Source: Shouchella shacheensis
GTDB taxonomy: Bacteria > Bacillota > Bacilli > Bacillales > Bacillaceae_D
NCBI RefSeq assembly: GCF_001484965.1
Contig: NZ_LLYY01000011.1
Coordinates: 1-64,000, forward strand
Direction: 5' to 3'
Length of the DNA: 64,000 nucleotides
Below are positions 42,894 to 51,479 of this stretch, one piece after another. The position numbers and the translations under genes were made by a program. The stretch's first letter is position 1, and each line of letters starts with the position of its first letter. The notes beneath the pieces are model-generated. The model was not told where the DNA came from. It saw nothing but the letters and a program-made list of their open reading frames with translations, and ran no database searches.

Positions 42894-44585
42894 ATGAATA
42901 GCATATCCAATGAAGTCGTCCACACGTTTCCAATACCAGCATTGCTCATGGATACAGAAGAAGAAATTATCCAGGCCAATCGCTTATTCAAAGAAATCGT
43001 TGACCTTCCTTGTGAACACCGCCCTTTACATGGGCTCGTGACGCTTGTGAATAGAGGGGAGCACTTCTACCATGTAAAGATTCACGCGAAGACGTATCTT
43101 TTGTATGTCGTCCCTCGGCAGGATGGATATACGCTCGCTTTGCTTTGTGAAGGAATGGACTTTGATTGGCTGCTGGAGCGGATGAAAGAGTTGAACATGA
43201 CGAATCGAGAACTCGACACGATCATCGAAAACTCCTTTGATGGGATTTATATAACGGATGCAAAAGGCAACACGCTCCGAACGAACTCTGCGATTGAGCG
43301 GATTACCGGGATTCCAAAAGAATACTATCACACGAAGAACATCTCCTATTTGCAAAAACGAGGAATCCTGAAAGCGTCCGTAACGGATCAAGTACTTAAA
43401 GAGGGGAAGACGGTCTCTCTTATGCAAAGAAACCGTCAAGGGAGACAAACATTGCTTACAGGAACGCCGGTTTTTAATGAGGAGGGCGAAATTGAGAAAG
43501 TCGTTACCAATTTACGCGATTTAACAGAGCTGAACCGAATGCACGAAGAGCTAAGCAGGGCGCAAACGTTAACACAGCAATACAAAGAACAGCTGGAAAA
43601 AATGAAGGCATTTTCCCTGAGGGATTCAACCATCATCGTTCGAAATCGCCGCATGGTTGAACTTTACCAACTGGCGGAGCGGCTTGCGAAAGTGAATACG
43701 ACGATTCTGGTTCTTGGCGAAACTGGAGTCGGCAAGGATGTGTTCGCCCAGTACTTGTTTGCGGCAGGGCCTCGTTCACAAACAGGTGAGTTGGTCAAAG
43801 TGAACTGCGGAGCCATTCCCAAGGAATTGCTCGAATCCGAATTATTCGGCTACGAGCGAGGAGCGTTTTCAGGGGCCAATAAAACAGGGAAGAAAGGCTT
43901 GGTTGAGCTCGCAGATCAAGGCGTTCTCTTTCTAGATGAAATTGCTGAGATGCCGCTCGGTTTGCAGGTGAAACTTCTCCGGGTGCTTCAAGATAAAGAA
44001 GTTCATCGCCTTGGCAGCGTCAAACCTCGGCACATTGATGTGCAAATTGTCGCCGCGACGAACCGGGATTTAAAGAAAATGGTGGGGGACGGAACGTTTC
44101 GGGAGGATCTGTATTATCGACTGTACATTGTGCCAGTGACCATTCCTCCTTTGCGAGAACGAAGAGAAGATATTTTGCCGATTCTACAATCGCTGCTCGT
44201 GCGGTTTAATGAAAAATATGAAGTCGAAAAGAAAATCAGTTCAGCTTTGCAGCAATTTCTGTATAACTACCACTGGCCAGGAAATTTAAGAGAGATGGGC
44301 AATCTTGTGGAACGGTTAGTGCTAACCGTCGCAGAGGGTGAACTGGGACTTCATCATTTACCGGTAGAGTACCGAAACAGGGACCAAAGGGAAGGGGGTC
44401 CTCCCGTAAAAAAGGAAATCAAATCTTTAAAGCAGGTGGTCGAGGAAGCGGAATACCAGCTGCTTGCGCAAGCCGTTCAAGAGTTTAAAACCACCTATGA
44501 AATTGCAGAGCATTTAAAGACGAGCCAGGCCACGATTGTAAGGAAGCTAAATAAATACAACCTGCCAAGTCCATCTTCAACTTGA
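42894..44585 (+). CDS. Sigma-54-dependent activator with PAS domain
   Basis: A 563-residue enhancer-binding protein: a short N-terminal PAS-like region (about 5-85), a PAS domain (about 105-210; NSFDGIYITDAKGN), a coiled linker, an AAA+ domain (about 245-470) with Walker A GETGVGKD (275-282), GAFSGA loop (323-328) and Walker B LFLDEI (345-350), and a C-terminal Fis-type helix-turn-helix (TYEIAEHLKTSQATIVRKLNKY). ATG 42894 follows GGAGGCG. It has no receiver domain, so it likely senses a small molecule, such as an acid or acyl-CoA. The adjacent sigma-54 promoter at 44726-44741 is its probable target. Confidence 0.92.
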   Translation: MNSISNEVVHTFPIPALLMDTEEEIIQANRLFKEIVDLPCEHRPLHGLVTLVNRGEHFYHVKIHAKTYLLYVVPRQDGYTLALLCEGMDFDWLLERMKELNMTNRELDTIIENSFDGIYITDAKGNTLRTNSAIERITGIPKEYYHTKNISYLQKRGILKASVTDQVLKEGKTVSLMQRNRQGRQTLLTGTPVFNEEGEIEKVVTNLRDLTELNRMHEELSRAQTLTQQYKEQLEKMKAFSLRDSTIIVRNRRMVELYQLAERLAKVNTTILVLGETGVGKDVFAQYLFAAGPRSQTGELVKVNCGAIPKELLESELFGYERGAFSGANKTGKKGLVELADQGVLFLDEIAEMPLGLQVKLLRVLQDKEVHRLGSVKPRHIDVQIVAATNRDLKKMVGDGTFREDLYYRLYIVPVTIPPLRERREDILPILQSLLVRFNEKYEVEKKISSALQQFLYNYHWPGNLREMGNLVERLVLTVAEGELGLHHLPVEYRNRDQREGGPPVKKEIKSLKQVVEEAEYQLLAQAVQEFKTTYEIAEHLKTSQATIVRKLNKYNLPSPSST

Positions 44586-44589
44586 CTCC

Positions 44590-44637
44590 ATGAAGTGATC
44601 ATGCATCATTCATTTTTGCATGATCACTTCATTTTTG
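44590..44637 (+). terminator. Perfect 16-bp hairpin after the activator gene
   Basis: ATGAAGTGATCATGCA and its exact complement TGCATGATCACTTCAT are separated by 11 bases and followed by TTTTT. It is a terminator by form. The arms could also include activator-binding half-sites, since a related partial palindrome (TCATTTAAAAATGA) lies about 35 bp further on, upstream of the sigma-54 promoter. Confidence 0.75.
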
Positions 44638-44725
44638 TATGGAAAAAACCCCCTAATTCACGTGCTTCATCATTTAAAAATGAATGACCTGGGTAGGAAG
44701 AGGCCTCGAACCAGGGGGGAGTAGT

Positions 44726-44741
44726 TGGCACGCAACTTGCA
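44726..44741 (+). promoter_or_regulatory. Sigma-54 (-24/-12) promoter of the ligase/ABC/beta-oxidation operon
   Basis: TGGCACGCAACTTGCA is a full match to the TGGCACG-N4-TTGCA consensus. It lies 50 bp before the acyl-CoA ligase start and directly downstream of a sigma-54 activator gene. Confidence 0.95.
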
Positions 44742-44790
44742 TTATTAAGAGCAGGAAGGGAAAGCGATTATAAGAAAGGGGAGTGGTTCC

Positions 44791-46359
44791 ATGACAGAGC
44801 ATCCGTTTGTTCATTCTGACATCGAAATACCGGAAATGTCCTTAAACGAAATGTTAAACCAAAGCGTGCGAACGTATACGCAACTCACGGCCATGACGTT
44901 TGCAGAGAAAACGTTTACGTACGCAGAGCTAGACGAGCTTGTAAAAAAAGTGGCGAGCGGTCTAGTGGAACGAGGAATTGGCAAAGGCGATAAAGTGGCC
45001 TTAATGTTGCCAAACTGTCCCCAGTACCCGGTAAGTTACTATGCTGCCCTGCGATGCGGTGCAACGATCGTGCAGATCAATCCGATGTACAAACCGGAAG
45101 AATTGCTGCATGTGTTAACGGACGCAGAAGTGAAAGCCATCATTATTTTGGAAACGCTTTACCCTGTTTTGAAGGCAATTGAAACAATAACGGTGCTTGA
45201 AACGGTGATTCAAGTCTCATTAACAGGAGTGTCTGATTTTGATCAATTGTTAGCGACCCCAAAAACAAATGCTCCAGATGTTGAGATCGACCCGCGTCAA
45301 GACGTTGCGGTCATTCAGTATACCGGGGGCACGACCGGTCGCTCAAAAGGGGCGATGCTCACTCATTATAATCTAGTGGCCAATACGCTTCAATCAGTGG
45401 CTACGGCGAGTGAGCAAACGAAGCTAGGGGAAGAACGAGTGCTGACGATTTCGCCTTTGTTTCATGTGTACGGAATGACAAGTGCGATGAACGTTACGTT
45501 TCATATTGGGGGGAATTTAATTTTGGTTCCTCGCTTTGAAGTCGCCGAAGTGGCAAAAATTATTGAAAACCTGAAGCCGACGACGTTTCCTGGCGTTCCG
45601 ACCATGTATATGGCCTTGCTGCATTATTACAAGGAACATTCTCTTGATTTTACATCCCTTCGTTCCTGTACGAGTGGATCGGCCCCGCTGCCCGTTGAGG
45701 TGACGAATCAATTTAACACAATTACTGGTACAACCGTTGCCGAAGGGTTCGGACTTTCTGAAGCTTCTCCCGTTACGCACCGCAACCCCGTAAATGGCGT
45801 TCAGAAAGCGGGGAGCATTGGTGTGACGATCGCTAACACAGAGGCGAGTATTGTCGATATTGAGAACGGTGATGTCGAACTTGCAGTTGGAGAAGTGGGC
45901 GAATTGCGTATACGCGGGCCGCAAATTATGAAGGGGTATTACAAAATGCCAGAAGAGACCATGCGAACCCTTCAAAATGGATGGCTCTATACAGGGGATT
46001 TGGCACGTGTGGACGAAGACGGCTACTACTTTATTGTTGGACGTAAAAAAGACCTTATTCTTGCGAGCGGGTTCAATGTGTACCCGATTGAGGTCGAAGA
46101 TGTGTTGTACCGGCATCCGGATGTCATGGAAGCTGCTGTGATTGGTGTTCCAGACTCCTACAGGGGGGAGACCGTGAAAGCTGTCATTGTCCGAAGAGAG
46201 GGCGCCCATCTCTCGGAAGAAGATGTGATCGCCTTTTGCCGTGAAAAAATGGCGACTTATAAAGTTCCGACGAAGGTTTCCTTTATTTCGGAAATGCCGA
46301 AAACAGCTGTCGGGAAGATTTTGAAAAGAGAGCTAGTAAAAATGGAGGCCACAAACTAG
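44791..46359 (+). CDS. Acyl-CoA ligase (long-chain/aryl acid:CoA ligase family)
   Basis: A 522-residue ANL-family enzyme that activates a carboxylic acid to its CoA thioester through an acyl-AMP. The AMP-binding motif is YTGGTTGRSKGAMLTH (about 178-193); further motifs are EGFGLSEASPVTH, YTGDLARVDEDGYY, GRKKDLILASGFNVYP and the C-terminal Lys in PKTAVGKILKREL. The chain length or ring preference cannot be read. GAAAGGGGAG precedes the ATG. First gene after the sigma-54 promoter. Confidence 0.92.
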   Translation: MTEHPFVHSDIEIPEMSLNEMLNQSVRTYTQLTAMTFAEKTFTYAELDELVKKVASGLVERGIGKGDKVALMLPNCPQYPVSYYAALRCGATIVQINPMYKPEELLHVLTDAEVKAIIILETLYPVLKAIETITVLETVIQVSLTGVSDFDQLLATPKTNAPDVEIDPRQDVAVIQYTGGTTGRSKGAMLTHYNLVANTLQSVATASEQTKLGEERVLTISPLFHVYGMTSAMNVTFHIGGNLILVPRFEVAEVAKIIENLKPTTFPGVPTMYMALLHYYKEHSLDFTSLRSCTSGSAPLPVEVTNQFNTITGTTVAEGFGLSEASPVTHRNPVNGVQKAGSIGVTIANTEASIVDIENGDVELAVGEVGELRIRGPQIMKGYYKMPEETMRTLQNGWLYTGDLARVDEDGYYFIVGRKKDLILASGFNVYPIEVEDVLYRHPDVMEAAVIGVPDSYRGETVKAVIVRREGAHLSEEDVIAFCREKMATYKVPTKVSFISEMPKTAVGKILKRELVKMEATN

Positions 46360-46377
46360 GGGGAGGAAGGTGAAGGC

Positions 46378-47241
46378 ATGGATGTACTCATCCAGCAGCT
46401 TTTTAATGGTCTTACACTTGGTAGCGTTTACAGTCTCGTCGCCCTTGGTTTAACGCTTGTCTACGGAATTTTACACATCCCAAACTTTGCGCATGGCGCT
46501 TTGTACATGGTGGGGGGCTATGTGACGCTGATGGCGATGACCATGGTGGGCATTCCTTACGTGGTCGCCATTGCTGTCTCCATTTTAATTGTTGGGTTCT
46601 TGGCACTTCTGATGGAACGTCTTGTTTTTCATCCATTGCGGCACGCTCCTCCGATTCATGACAAGATCGCGGCCATTGGCATTCTGCTATTTTTAGAGGC
46701 ATTGGTTCATCTGCTTTGGGGGGCAGAGTATCGTGCGATGCCGTCACCATTCGGTCAAGTCGTTTCATTTTTAGGGTTAACGGTCACCACACAACGCATT
46801 TTGATCATCGTAAGCGCGGTTGTCGTTATGCTCGCCCTTCATCTTTTCTTAAAGAAAACATTGACGGGGGCAGCGATTGTTGCCATGTCGCAAAACCGAG
46901 AAGGGGCGTTTCTTGTCGGCATTAACGCCAACAAAGTCGCGATGTTGACCTTCTTTATTTCCGGAGCACTAGCAGCGATTGCTGCGTCGATCGCCTCTCC
47001 GATTAACCTTGTTTATCCAGGGATGGGCCACCTCGTCATTTTGAAGGCGTTTGTAATCATCATCATTGGCGGGATGGGGAGTATTCCTGGAGCGATCGTT
47101 GGTGGCTACATTATTGGTTTTACAGAAAGTCTGGGAGCGACCTTTATTTCCAATGACTACAAGGATTTAATTGCTTTCCTCTTGCTTGTCGTTATTCTCA
47201 CGGCACGGCCGAAGGGACTTTTCGTGAAGGGGGCTCACTAG
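46378..47241 (+). CDS. livH: Branched-chain-type ABC transporter permease (LivH)
   Basis: A 287-residue permease with about eight membrane helices. Family patterns are GLTLGSVYSLVALGLTLVYGI at the N-terminus, ALLMERLVFHPLR, and IIIGGMGSIPGAIVGGYIIG near residue 230. It pairs with LivM to make the membrane channel. GGGGGAGG lies before the ATG, 19 bp after the ligase gene. In catabolic operons this transporter type often carries aromatic or alicyclic acids rather than amino acids. Confidence 0.92.
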   Translation: MDVLIQQLFNGLTLGSVYSLVALGLTLVYGILHIPNFAHGALYMVGGYVTLMAMTMVGIPYVVAIAVSILIVGFLALLMERLVFHPLRHAPPIHDKIAAIGILLFLEALVHLLWGAEYRAMPSPFGQVVSFLGLTVTTQRILIIVSAVVVMLALHLFLKKTLTGAAIVAMSQNREGAFLVGINANKVAMLTFFISGALAAIAASIASPINLVYPGMGHLVILKAFVIIIIGGMGSIPGAIVGGYIIGFTESLGATFISNDYKDLIAFLLLVVILTARPKGLFVKGAH

Positions 47242-47242
47242 C

Positions 47243-48241
47243 ATGCCTTTTCTGAAACGTCATGGCGTCGTTCTTATTGTTCTTCTCATTGCCCTTGTTT
47301 TTCCGCTTCTGACACAGAATCAATACCATCTTCACATTTTAACGCTCGCGTTTATTTGGACAATTGCGGTTTATGGTCTCAATTTAATCGGGGGGTACAC
47401 AGGACAGCTCTCACTCGCGCAGGCTGGGTTTTTCGCGATTGGTGCCTACACGCTTTCGCTTCTTACCGTGAGGGCTGAATGGCCGTTTTGGCTAGCTTTG
47501 GTAGCTGCTTGTCTTGTCACAACGTTTATCGGTGTGCTCGTTGGTTTGGTGGCGCTAAGGACAAAGGAACATTTCTTTGCCATTTACACACTCTGCGTCG
47601 GTTATATCATCTACTTGCTGATTTATCAGTGGGATGAACTCACGAATGGCGTTCGAGGAATTATTGGCATCCCGGCACCGGGGGCGATTGGTCCACTGAG
47701 CTTCGATACGCCTGCTTCTCTTTACTATCTGATGCTTGCGTTCTTAGTCCTTGTCATCTTTCTCTTTAAAAGAGTGACAGAATCCCTCGTTGGGCGTACC
47801 TATGTGGCGATTCGCAATAGCGAAGAATTGGCGCAAACGTTAGGAATCTCAACGATGAGACAAAAGCTTGTTTCGTTTGTGGTTTCGACCTTTCTAGCAG
47901 GGCTTGCAGGCGCGCTCTTTGCCTCCTTTATTCGCTTTGTCGGACCGGACATTTCCTATACCATGGTCGTCTTTGATATGTTGACGTATTTAATCGTCGG
48001 AGGCATAGGGACGCTTTTTGGACCTCTTGTCGGTACATTGCTGATTGTCACACTCACCCAGTCGCTTCAGTTCTTAGAAGACGTTCGGATGCTGGTCTTT
48101 GGTCCACTTTTGGTCGTGCTCGTTATTTTCTATCCGCGAGGTCTGGTTGGTGGGTATCTAGTATGGAAACATAAGAGAGCCGAAAAGAAGCATAGAATGA
48201 GACTCGAGAAAGTGACACAAAGTCGGGAGGAGGAGGCGTAA
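47243..48241 (+). CDS. livM: Branched-chain-type ABC transporter permease (LivM)
   Basis: A 332-residue permease with about nine helices and a basic tail. It shows NLIGGYTGQLSLAQAGFFAIGAYT, LRTKEHFFAIYTLCVGYI, GRTYVAIRNSEELAQTLGI and GGIGTLFGPLVGTLL, all typical of LivM. It starts one base after the livH stop and shares its last base with the livG start. Confidence 0.92.
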   Translation: MPFLKRHGVVLIVLLIALVFPLLTQNQYHLHILTLAFIWTIAVYGLNLIGGYTGQLSLAQAGFFAIGAYTLSLLTVRAEWPFWLALVAACLVTTFIGVLVGLVALRTKEHFFAIYTLCVGYIIYLLIYQWDELTNGVRGIIGIPAPGAIGPLSFDTPASLYYLMLAFLVLVIFLFKRVTESLVGRTYVAIRNSEELAQTLGISTMRQKLVSFVVSTFLAGLAGALFASFIRFVGPDISYTMVVFDMLTYLIVGGIGTLFGPLVGTLLIVTLTQSLQFLEDVRMLVFGPLLVVLVIFYPRGLVGGYLVWKHKRAEKKHRMRLEKVTQSREEEA

Positions 48242-49020
48242 TGCTCATTCAAACCACTGGGTTAACGAAAGCGTTCGGAGGACTGACCGCTGTGGATGAA
48301 GTTGATGTGGAAATTGAAAAAGGGAAAATCACAGCGATTATCGGTCCAAACGGGGCAGGAAAATCCACTCTTTTTAATTTGATTAGCGGCTTTCATCCGC
48401 CGACCACAGGGGAAATTCTCTATAAAGGAGAAGACATCACGAAAAAGAAAGCGCATCATATTGCTAGACTTGGGGTAGCAAGGACGTTTCAGACCACAAA
48501 TTTGTTTGAGGCGGCGACCGTATTTGACAATGTTCTGATTGGGCATCGGCTCCGGACAAAGTCAGGGTTGTTTGACGCGATTTTTCATACGAAGCGGTTA
48601 AAGAAGGAGGAGCAAGCATGCCGTGACAAAGCCTATGAAGTGCTAGAATTTGTCGGACTTACCGATCAAGCGAGGCGTCTTGTGTCTGATATTTCTCAAG
48701 AAGCTAAGAAGCGTTGTGCCTTTGCCGTCGCCCTGGCCACAGACCCTGACATTGTCTTTCTAGACGAACCGGCGGCAGGCGTTAACCCAGAGGAAACCGA
48801 CGGCCTTGTCGAGCTGATTCGTAAAATGGTCGATAACGGGCTGACAGTTTGCTTGATTGAACACAAGATGCAAATGATCATGGGGCTGGCCGATCACATT
48901 GTGGTGCTGAACTACGGGAAGAAAATTGCGGAAGGCACGCCTGAGGAAATTAAGCAAAACGAGGACGTCATTCAAGCCTACCTTGGAGGAGGAGGTGAAA
49001 GTCATGCTCACGCTGAGTGA
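48241..49020 (+). CDS. livG: ABC transporter ATP-binding protein (LivG) with an atypical signature motif
   Basis: A 259-residue ATPase with Walker A GPNGAGKST (about 33-41), Q-loop FQTTNLF, Walker B IVFLDEPAAGVNP and the LivG-type C-terminus. The C-loop, normally LSYGQQRR in LivG, here reads ISQEAKKR. This is a notable departure in a residue set that completes the ATP site of the partner LivF. Frame and flanking sequence are intact, so it is not a frameshift. GGAGGAGG precedes the ATG. Confidence 0.88.
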   Translation: MLIQTTGLTKAFGGLTAVDEVDVEIEKGKITAIIGPNGAGKSTLFNLISGFHPPTTGEILYKGEDITKKKAHHIARLGVARTFQTTNLFEAATVFDNVLIGHRLRTKSGLFDAIFHTKRLKKEEQACRDKAYEVLEFVGLTDQARRLVSDISQEAKKRCAFAVALATDPDIVFLDEPAAGVNPEETDGLVELIRKMVDNGLTVCLIEHKMQMIMGLADHIVVLNYGKKIAEGTPEEIKQNEDVIQAYLGGGGESHAHAE

Positions 49021-49711
49021 TGTAAGCGTGCGCTACGGGGCCTACGAAGCGTTGACGGATATTTCAATGACCGTGAAGCAGGGAGAACTCGCCTGTTTGC
49101 TAGGGGCGAACGGAGCAGGGAAAAGCACGATATTTCGAACGATTAGTGGCTTGAATAAACCTGTACGGGGACAGATCAAATGGAAGGGTCATTCCATTGG
49201 TGGGATGGCACCTAGTAAGCTCGTTACGCTTGGCATTGGGCATTGTCCAGAGGGGCGCAAGCTCTTTCCAGAGATGACGGTCTATGAAAACTTACGGATG
49301 GGGGCGTACTCGACGAAAAAAAGAGGGAAGGATCTTGCTCAAACCATGGAGGAAGTCTATGCCCTCTTTCCGATATTGGAAGAGAAGAAAAACAATCAGG
49401 CAGGGTCTTTAAGCGGGGGGCAACAACAAATGCTCGCGATTGGCCGAACGATGATGTCAAAGCCTACTCTCGTCCTTTTTGATGAACCTTCCATTGGTCT
49501 GGCACCACTTATTGTTGAGCAAGTGTTTGACGTCATCAAGACCATTAACGAGGCAGGAACGACGGTGCTACTTGCAGAACAAAACGCGAATGCTGCACTT
49601 AAAATTGCCGATCGCGGCTACGTCATTGAAGATGGCCGCATCGTGCTTGAGGGAACCAAAGACGAGTTGTTCTCAAACGATGCGATTCGAAAAGCATATA
49701 TCGGTGCATAA
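49004..49711 (+). CDS. livF: ABC transporter ATP-binding protein (LivF)
   Basis: A 235-residue ATPase with Walker A GANGAGKST (about 34-42), the intact signature LSGGQQQML (about 136-144), Walker B LVLFDEPSIGLAP and the H-loop region (VLLAEQN instead of His). ATG 49004 follows GGAGGAGGTG and lies within the livG end (17-bp overlap). The longer upstream frame is not used because it has no ribosome site and would extend past the family start. Confidence 0.92.
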   Translation: MLTLSDVSVRYGAYEALTDISMTVKQGELACLLGANGAGKSTIFRTISGLNKPVRGQIKWKGHSIGGMAPSKLVTLGIGHCPEGRKLFPEMTVYENLRMGAYSTKKRGKDLAQTMEEVYALFPILEEKKNNQAGSLSGGQQQMLAIGRTMMSKPTLVLFDEPSIGLAPLIVEQVFDVIKTINEAGTTVLLAEQNANAALKIADRGYVIEDGRIVLEGTKDELFSNDAIRKAYIGA

Positions 49712-49745
49712 CGGTTTTCCATTAAAACATTTGGGGGCGAATGGA

Positions 49746-50957
49746 ATGATCAAAAAAGCGGGGATGTTGCTAAGTGGTGCGGGCTTACTTGTTGTGGCGG
49801 GGTGTCTAGACTCAGGTTCAACACCGGCTGAGGGAGAGGGTAGCGAGACGGAAACACCAACATCAGGGGAAGCGGAGGTTGTCAATATCGGGTTCAGTGG
49901 TCCGATTAGTGGACCAGCGGCCTATTACGGTGAAAATACACTGAGTGGCTTAACGATGGCTGTGAACGATATCAACGAAGATGGAGGATTTGAAGTTGAT
50001 GGTCAACAATATGAGCTCAACCTCGTTTCTCTCGATGACCAATATCTTCCTAATGAAACAGGTTCGAATGCCAAACGTCTTGTGCAGGAAAACGATACAC
50101 CGGTGATTTTTGTTCCTCATAGTGGGGGGATTTTTGCGACGCAAGTGTTTAACGAGCAGGACGGATTTTTACTTGCAGCCTATTCAAGTGAACCAGACAT
50201 TACGGCACAAGGAAATGAGTTAACGCTCCGGATCCCACCAACGTATGACGGCTATGTGGAACCGTTCTCCACGTACCTCATGGATCGCTTTGGTCCAAAA
50301 ATTGCGATGCTTCCCCCTTCCACACAGTACGGGATGGACTGGGCTGAGGAGTTGGAGCCAGCCTGGGAGGAGATGGGAGGAGAGATTGTCTTTAATGGCT
50401 CGATCGACTACAGTCAAGACACTGATTTCTTTACGATTGTGACCAATGCCTTGCAAGAGGACCCCGATGTACTCTTTGTCGGTGGCGCTTCAGAACCGAC
50501 AGCCCTAGTTGTTCAGCAGGCACGGGAGCTTGGCTTTGAAGGCGGCCTGCTCATTATGGATCAGGCGAAAATTGATGAGATGGCCGGTGTGCTCGGTGGA
50601 ATGGAAATGCTTGAAGGAGCTGCCGGTGTCGCGCCTCTAGTCGAGACGGAGAGTGAAGGGAATCAAGAATTTATTGCTGATTATGCCGAAGAACACGATC
50701 GCGATCCAGGGTCAGAGGCCGGATATCATTACTATGCTGTCTATGCACTCGTAGAAGCGATGAAAGCAGCAGGTTCTGTGGACGATGCAGAGGCCATCCA
50801 TGCTTCTTTAAACGATGGCGTTAACAATGTTCCTGAAAATAAACAGATTTACCCGGTCACTGAAGTTGAAGAAGATGGAGGTATGCATACCTTTTTACGA
50901 TTCGCTTTTGTGGAGGATGGGGAAGTCATCATCCAGGACGCGGATGCCGTCGAGTGA
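49746..50957 (+). CDS. Branched-chain-type ABC substrate-binding lipoprotein (LivJ/LivK-like)
   Basis: A 403-residue solute-binding protein of periplasmic-binding fold type I. The N-terminal signal ends in a lipobox LVVAGC with Cys at position 20, then an acidic linker and the binding domain starting VNIGFSGPISGPAAYYGEN. The start is the ATG at 49746 after GGGGGCG; the frame remains open further upstream within livF. It delivers the operon substrate to LivHMFG. It is unusual that the binding-protein gene is last among the transporter genes. Confidence 0.9.
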   Translation: MIKKAGMLLSGAGLLVVAGCLDSGSTPAEGEGSETETPTSGEAEVVNIGFSGPISGPAAYYGENTLSGLTMAVNDINEDGGFEVDGQQYELNLVSLDDQYLPNETGSNAKRLVQENDTPVIFVPHSGGIFATQVFNEQDGFLLAAYSSEPDITAQGNELTLRIPPTYDGYVEPFSTYLMDRFGPKIAMLPPSTQYGMDWAEELEPAWEEMGGEIVFNGSIDYSQDTDFFTIVTNALQEDPDVLFVGGASEPTALVVQQARELGFEGGLLIMDQAKIDEMAGVLGGMEMLEGAAGVAPLVETESEGNQEFIADYAEEHDRDPGSEAGYHYYAVYALVEAMKAAGSVDDAEAIHASLNDGVNNVPENKQIYPVTEVEEDGGMHTFLRFAFVEDGEVIIQDADAVE

Positions 50958-50977
50958 GGAATGCGAGGTGTTGATAG

Positions 50978-51388
50978 GTGAATAGGAAAGCAAAAAACGG
51001 CACTTTTTCGGATCATGTCGGGTTTCGGTTTTACGAGGATGAAGAAGGAAAGGTGACGGTTGCATTAAACGTAGATGCCCATCTTTTAAATCGCATAGAC
51101 ACGCTCCACGGTGGAGTGCACGCAACTATGATTGACAATGTTCTTGGGGCGACGATCTTTGCTGCCACAGAGGTCCCGAGTACAACCATTCAGTTATCCG
51201 TGCACTACTTTGAGCCTGTGGCAGAGGGAGAACTGATCGCGACCGCAACGATCTTAAAGCAGAGCTATAAGCTCGTGACCGCTGAAGGAGTGATTGTCGA
51301 TCAATCGGGGACGGTTGTAGCCAAAGGGATGGGCACGTTTAAGCTATTGCATGCAAAAAAAGAGTTGGTCGAATGGGCGGAGTCATAA
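50978..51388 (+). CDS. Hotdog-fold thioesterase (PaaI/YdiI-like)
   Basis: A 136-residue protein with the PaaI-type pattern LNRIDTLHGGVHATMIDNVLG (about residues 38-58), containing the HGG segment and the nearby catalytic acid. GTG at 50978, with GAGGTG upstream, is the start. It may hydrolyse dead-end acyl-CoAs and free CoA when the pathway stalls. Confidence 0.82.
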   Translation: MNRKAKNGTFSDHVGFRFYEDEEGKVTVALNVDAHLLNRIDTLHGGVHATMIDNVLGATIFAATEVPSTTIQLSVHYFEPVAEGELIATATILKQSYKLVTAEGVIVDQSGTVVAKGMGTFKLLHAKKELVEWAES

Positions 51389-51479
51389 AGGGGAAGTCGT
51401 GGGCCTGGACGGCCTACGTCTTCCTGTACGAATGAAGGGGCTATGCCAGCAAACCTAAAAAACGATTGGGGCGATTGGA

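Noticed and set aside
45517-46209. Minus-strand frame of 230 codons inside the acyl-CoA ligase gene
   Set aside because: Shadow of the ligase coding sequence without a start signal or recognisable domain.
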